From NCBI GenBank assembly GCA_029216955.1, contig JANAVB010031417.1, positions 15,707,555 through 15,771,554 of the forward strand: 64,000 nucleotides of DNA. Reading direction: 5' to 3'. The notes beneath the pieces are model-generated. The model saw nothing but the letters and a program-made list of their open reading frames with translations. It had not been told where the DNA came from and searched no databases. This DNA comes from Iris pallida. Its lineage: Eukaryota > Streptophyta > Magnoliopsida > Asparagales > Iridaceae. This document shows positions 59,528 through 64,000 of this stretch, one piece after another. Position 1 is the first letter of the stretch; each line of letters begins with the position of its first letter. The position numbers and the translations under genes are program-made.

Positions 59528-59770
59528 GATGCTAATCAGCTGATGCAGTTGCTAACTTATGGAACAGTGGAAGCTGCAATCATGCAGAGGGTAGAGGCAA
59601 AGGCCGAAGTCTATGGCCAGGAGGTGACTCTTGGTGCAGATGGCCAAGACAACGAAAATCTGCCAACTTACAAGATCAAGCCTAAATTGGTAGCTGACCT
59701 CTATGGAAAGTGGATCATGCCACTGACGAAGGAAGTTCAAGTGCAATACTTGCTAAGACGGTTGGACTAA
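59528..59770 (+). CDS. terminal exon of chorismate mutase (gene fragment)
   Basis: Chorismate mutase converts chorismate to prephenate in Phe/Tyr synthesis. After an acceptor TTTGCTTCAG, 80 residues read without a stop to TAA: QLMQLLTYGTVEAAIMQRVE, AKAEVYGQEVTLG, YKIKPKLVADLYG, then KWIMPLTKEVQVQYLLRRLD. This is the conserved C-terminus of plant chorismate mutase, normally about 260-340 residues. Only the last exon is here, and no upstream exon is visible in the preceding 2.6 kb. It may be captured by the CACTA element. The frame is intact, so capture is recent or the piece is expressed. Confidence 0.85.
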   Translation, partial: DANQLMQLLTYGTVEAAIMQRVEAKAEVYGQEVTLGADGQDNENLPTYKIKPKLVADLYGKWIMPLTKEVQVQYLLRRLD

Positions 59771-61371
59771 AATTCTGATGAACTAGCAGAATCCAGCATA
59801 CAAATCCTATTTAAATTCACACGAGAAAGCCAATCACGAGAGAGTGCTAATATTTGGAAATTGAACAGGAAGTCTTAAATTATATTCCTTAGTAGTTGAC
59901 ACATGAGAAATCAGTAGACTCGGACATTTTCAAGTCTGGAAAATAAGCCAGATCTATTGGTTTGAATATTTCTTTTGTACAAACATACAAAAGAGAACTA
60001 CTCCGTGGATACTTGTACACTACTGTACTAGTCTGGATACAGTACGATGTTGCTTAGTGGAATGAAAGAACTACTCTGATTGTGATGTTCAATGTTAATA
60101 CATAATGTATTTGCATCGTTCCCTTGTATTTTCTTTTTTTGTGGATCTAAATGTCGATAGAGTACTATGTTATTAGGTACCAACCATGAAATGGACCAAA
60201 ATGCTCCTGCAAGGGTGAGGGGAAACTTTCTCAAAAGGACGCTAACCCAATGTTGTGATGTTTGCAGGATAAACAAGCTCTTCAAGTTATCTGCTGATGA
60301 CACAGTCAATTAAGGTGACAATTGCAGAAACTAGCTTGACCTGAACTCTGTCGCGGGGCAACATCCTAATTCTTTTTCCTAATATGTTATCTTCGGTTCT
60401 TCACTCAAGGTACTTTATGTCATCCGAAAAATTCATTACTTTGGACTTGATTCTGCTGCTTCATCCTCTATATGCCTGACCATGCAACCTAACATGCTCT
60501 TGATTTCCCAGTTCATAGGAAGTACAAATATTCTAATAGTCATGAATGGGTTTACTCAAGGAAACTCTGTCATGTAATAGACTTACACTATCTTCTAAAC
60601 TCGTGTTGTGGGACCAAGTGTATCTCCATTCTACTCATTCTAAGAATCAAGCTAGTTCTGATAGGTTTTCCTTGGTCTGGTCCCATAATGTTCTTCTCTT
60701 TGTGTTTGGTTTTTTTTTTCCGAGTTCATCTATATGATTTCTACCAACAAATACTACATCTGGCCTTAGAGTATGTCTTCTGAGAAAAAGAAAGCACTAC
60801 ATCACACTTTTTTGTCAATAGTAAGTTTTGTGAAGTTTTCTATCTTCTAGTTGACATTATGAGAAGTAATCTGACTGTCATAGCGTAATAAATACTATGA
60901 ACTTGTATGATTGGTTGTTGCTTCTTGACCAAGTTTTTCATCTTCTATAAACTTGAATTCTATCATGTTATATGATACCCCTCCACTCCTCGTCATCAAA
61001 AGTAAACCCCTCCACTCCTCTTGTAAACTTGTAAGCTCCAATGAACTTCCCTCGTTCCATACATTCCAAAACACTACTACATTGCCAACCAACTTATTCT
61101 ATAACCGATTACCCTAACCGAAGTACACCATTTTCATCATACATGTTCTCTAGCTAAATGACAAAGAAGAGTACTTCGAGTTTGCATGGTTTGTTTCTTT
61201 TCTTGCTTCTTATCCATCTTGAAACATTCTTATTATACCAAATTTTCACCGTTTAGATTGTATAACCTATCTAATGAAGCCTCATGGTACTCTAGAACTG
61301 TTTGGTTGCTGAGTTTGAAGGGTTTTGTTACCAAAAAGATTAATTTTATAAATATGGCATATATCTTGCAG
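59771..61371 (+). other. no clear gene between the two captured exons
   Basis: The first part may be chorismate mutase 3' untranslated sequence. The remainder is T-rich, intron-like DNA with no recognised coding segment. Confidence 0.5.
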
Positions 61372-61445
61372 GTGGGTGCCCTGTGATTAAAGGGAATAAA
61401 TGGTCGTCTACAAAATGGATGCACATCAATGAGTATAAAGTTTAA
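61372..61445 (+). CDS. terminal exon of a prolyl 4-hydroxylase (gene fragment)
   Basis: After an acceptor ATATCTTGCAG the exon reads, in phase 1, GCPVIKGNKWSSTKWMHINE, then YKV and TAA. This matches the C-terminal end of plant prolyl 4-hydroxylases (GCPVIxGxKWSxTKWxH), which hydroxylate proline in cell-wall proteins in the ER/Golgi. Catalytic His/Asp residues lie in upstream exons that are not present here. Same strand as the chorismate mutase exon 1.6 kb upstream. Confidence 0.7.
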
Positions 61446-62098
61446 AATTAAGCTAAAGGTTTTCTCCTACTTTCACTTGATTTTGATATAGATTTTTTTT
61501 AACCTATAATGTACATTGCTTGGTGTTGCGGCTTGACCCTGATATGTATATGGTTCCTAGTTATTTCTTCTTGATCCTTGTTATCCGATAGTTGATGTCT
61601 CTGAAGATGTCAGTATAGTCGGTTAAGTGGCTTACACGAGTGGACTGACGAGCACATGTGGAAAGTTCAGCATTTACTCTTTTCGACCTTAAAACCAAGT
61701 AGTGCATCCTTTCAGTTTCTTTATCTTGAAGCTGTGCTGAATCCATTACAAACTGTATCAACATTTGTGTTATTAATTGTAACAATAGGGATTTTCTTAG
61801 AGATACAGAAAATTTGGTTTGTTTTGTCCCTTGGCAGATAGTTAGAAGGTTTCAGACATTATGGATTGCTATAAAACTAAACAAACCGGTCTGTTTTAAG
61901 TTTTGTTCTTATGCATGATGTATGGATTCTAGTGGCCATCATGCACATTGTTAGGAGCCTATATAATATAGATAAAAACAAGATAATACTTGTTTTTTAA
62001 CAGAGGACTCTGGTTGTCTTCTATACTAACCCTGCACCATTTGAGTGACTAAAGTCACATCTCTTATATATGTTAATTTTACATCGTCATGGTTGCAG

Positions 62099-62146
62099 CT
62101 AATAAAAGATCCAGTGATGCTTCCTCCTTTTTCTGCCAAATTGAAG
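62099..62146 (+). other. exon-like segment, 16 codons
   Basis: Bounded by GTTGCAG and AAG|GTCTGG, it reads LIKDPVMLPPFSAKLK. The parent gene is not recognised. Confidence 0.35.
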
Positions 62147-62550
62147 GTCTGGTTTATATAACTAGGTTTTTCTGAAAACTTAAGATGCTGACTTCTGGTA
62201 TGGTCTAGTTTGATGTTTCTCCAATATCATGGGCCACATAAATAATAGTATGATTGATTTTATGTAACAAATGGTTATCATATATATGAGCTTGTGGTGG
62301 CTCACCTTCACAAAATGGTGAAATCTTGGGGGTAGGTAAAGCCATATAAAATAACAGTATGCCAAATTTATGGTCAGCTAACATGAATTCTTTTCGTCCC
62401 TTTAGCTTTGTTAAGGAAGGTAACTTTTGATAGTTTTTCTACTCTCTTGATGGTTTTTTTTCATAACATGAGTTTAATTACATTTCTATTTTCTCTAAGT
62501 TATTGGAAGGTAACTTTTGATGTATATGATAACTATTTTATTTGTTCAGG

Positions 62551-62656
62551 GAGTTGTGCAGGTATGTAGTAAGCAATCCTGAGTTTAATTACATTTCCAT
62601 TGATTCTGTCATTTGGCTAAAGGGAGTTGTGCAGGTATGTAGTAAGCAATCCTGGG
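62551..62656. repeat. duplicated GGGAGTTGTGCAGGTATGTAG segment
   Basis: A 33-bp block beginning GGGAGTTGTGCAG, followed by a donor-like GTATG, occurs twice about 74 bp apart. It looks like duplication of a tiny exon edge. Confidence 0.7.
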
Positions 62657-62965
62657 ATTTGGATATGCACAAATGTCCTCTTCTGGGATGTTCAAGCATT
62701 GCTGCTCCAATTTCTCAACTCTTGTCATCATTTTGAGATCTTAGTTTAAGAAATCGTCATCTAACTTAACTGATCTTGCTTACAAGTTGTATCTTGGGAT
62801 GATACAAGCCTTCAGGCTTCAGCTTTTGCTTGCCAAGACTTGTAGTTGAGAAATTAATTCTTTCCATGTAGCTGACACTTTTTTTAGGTTATTGACATTA
62901 TAAAAAAGTTGTAAGTAGACATTGTTGTAGACTTTTGCTTCTATGGCTACTAAGCTACCTGATAT

Positions 62966-63087
62966 TGGATACCGGAAAGTGGATACATGATGATATATTG
63001 GAAATACCAGGAGACATGACCCCATTTGGATACCAGAAAGTGGATACATGATGATATATTGGAAATACCAGGAGACATGACCCCATG
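62966..63087. repeat. tandem duplication of about 61 bp
   Basis: GGATACCGGAAAGTGGATAC and the next 40 bp are repeated once, nearly perfectly. Confidence 0.85.
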
Positions 63088-63298
63088 TAGGTATTATAGG
63101 ATGATAATTCATATCATATTCGAAGAACTAATACATCACTATATCTAATAAGTATCTATGAACAATTATAATTGTTGATCAAGAATTTCTAATATCGTAT
63201 CTTGAGTGTCAATTATCGTATCTTGAGTTGTTGGTTTTAGCGATCGGTGATATTTCCATCTTGTGTCAATTTAAGTCGTAACTTATTACTCCCTGCAG

Positions 63299-64000
63299 AT
63301 TTTCATGGGCACAAAAGCGTCAACATGCATCTTTTTTACCAGGTACAACTTAGTCCCAGTGAATATGCTGCACCAAATTAGTTTTTTTTTCTCTTAATCT
63401 GATGAGAAAATATTCAAAATTCTGAACCTGATACGGTTAATATGACAATTCAAAGTGCGTCAATCATGCCTCGGGTGCTTAAATCCACTCCAAGCATGTA
63501 TTAGAATGGACTCTACATGGAAATTCTAAAAGCTTCTGAATGATGACATTCAAGAAAGTTGAGATCTCCTCTTGGTATTAGAATTTACTGTTTTTCCGAC
63601 TCCCGGATATATGCTCATGGATTATAAATTATCATGAAAACTTATTAGAGAAGAATCTTCAGGTCTTTGCATCTTCTATTAAGAATGTTCATGGTACCAA
63701 TAAGTTTTTCCAACTTATAATATTTGTTTTAGCACAGACTCGAAGTACCTTGTATCCTTGAGGAGCAGTGGCCCTTGCAGGGTATGGGACCTGACGTAAG
63801 CCACAATTTCTGCCAGTCTGTCCAGGGAAGATGTAAGCAGTTAATTCCATAATTACATATATTTTTCCAGATTTCCTCTTTAGTATATGGAAAATCTGAA
63901 TTGTACACATCTGCAGCGTGAAAAGTTTGGTTTCTGCAGGTTCTTTCAGAGCACTGATGGAAATCAGATGATCTGTGTTACTGCTATGCATGGTTATGTT
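63299..64000 (+). other. cluster of exon-like segments at the window edge
   Basis: Candidate exons with splice-like borders: 63299-63342 (CCCTGCAG before, GTACAAC after), 63781-63832 (CCTTGCAG before, GTAAGC after; reads GMGPDVSHNFCQSVQGR) and from 63940 (TTTCTGCAG before; one open frame reads FFQSTDGNQMICVTAMHGYV to the window end). Phases do not combine into one frame by my reading, and the parent gene is not recognised. Confidence 0.3.

Larger units (their letters stand above)
56581..64000 (+). mobile_element. second CACTA element, one end and interior (partial)
   Basis: CACTACAACAAAATAGG at 56581 is a typical CACTA terminus, preceded by TGA (56578-56580) as the likely 3-bp duplication, and followed by subterminal ACGACACTTTT / AAAAGTGTCG repeats to about 56870. 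No matching TAGTG end is visible up to 64000, so the element probably extends further. Its visible interior holds plant gene exons and no transposase, which suggests gene capture, but the right-hand sequences might instead be host DNA beyond a truncated element. Confidence 0.6.

Noticed and set aside
62542..62736. A 64-codon frame (EFNYISIDSVIWLKGVVQV...)
   Set aside because: It spans a local duplication and donor-like sites, and no family is recognised, so a real exon cannot be supported.

Overview
The window is plant nuclear DNA made almost entirely of nested transposable elements. Evidence: Ty3/gypsy polyproteins with a C-terminal chromodomain, a CACTA (En/Spm) element with tnp2, DUF4216 and TNPA genes, an intron-containing Mutator (MULE) transposase, a plant mobile domain (PMD) gene, plant-type MITEs and terminal exons of plant chorismate mutase and prolyl 4-hydroxylase. 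The species cannot be told from sequence alone. One very GC-rich intronless gene is compatible with a monocot, but this is weak. I saw no tRNA, rRNA or CRISPR.

Layout. 1-2555: LTR-like sequence of a retroelement inserted into the gag of gypsy A. 2556-6828: gypsy A (broken gag, leader, 2.9 kb 5' LTR), minus strand. 7047-26924: complete gypsy B, minus strand, LTRs 7047-9967 and 24102-26924, 5-bp target duplication AAAGC. Its gag is split by an 8.9 kb CACTA element (14324-23256, target duplication AAA) with an intact spliced TNPA gene, an internally deleted tnp2 gene and a large hairpin. 26930-31185: foldback elements and a GC-rich C2-like gene with one frameshift. 31195-37534: apparently intact MULE (96-bp TIRs, 9-bp duplication) coding a 940-residue five-exon transposase and, convergently, a 128-residue GRF zinc-finger/membrane protein. 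38222-38754: palindromic MITE pair. 39297-41656: PMD pseudogene with arrays of a 26-bp palindrome inside its first intron and beyond its 3' end. 42911-43224: broken C-terminus of a MULE/OTU-like reading frame. 43225-56580: gypsy C, minus strand. Its 3' LTR is split by another, plus-oriented LTR (D, from 43920) with huge TA/TG microsatellites, and its 5' LTR is cut by a second CACTA end at 56581. 56581-64000: interior of that second CACTA element or its flank, carrying the last exons of chorismate mutase and prolyl 4-hydroxylase plus other exon-like pieces.

Three patterns recur. First, LTRs A, B, C and D each carry a different low-complexity or tandem array starting about 630-760 nt after the LTR start, preceded at about 306-500 nt by a strong 5' splice site; acceptors sit just before gag, which suggests a leader intron that removes the array and the primer-binding region. 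Second, gypsy B has nearly identical LTRs but six in-frame stops and an altered reverse transcriptase active site, which suggests it was mobilised in trans. Third, GGTCAA/TTGACC-rich stretches occur in LTR C, LTR D and the unrelated CACTA element.
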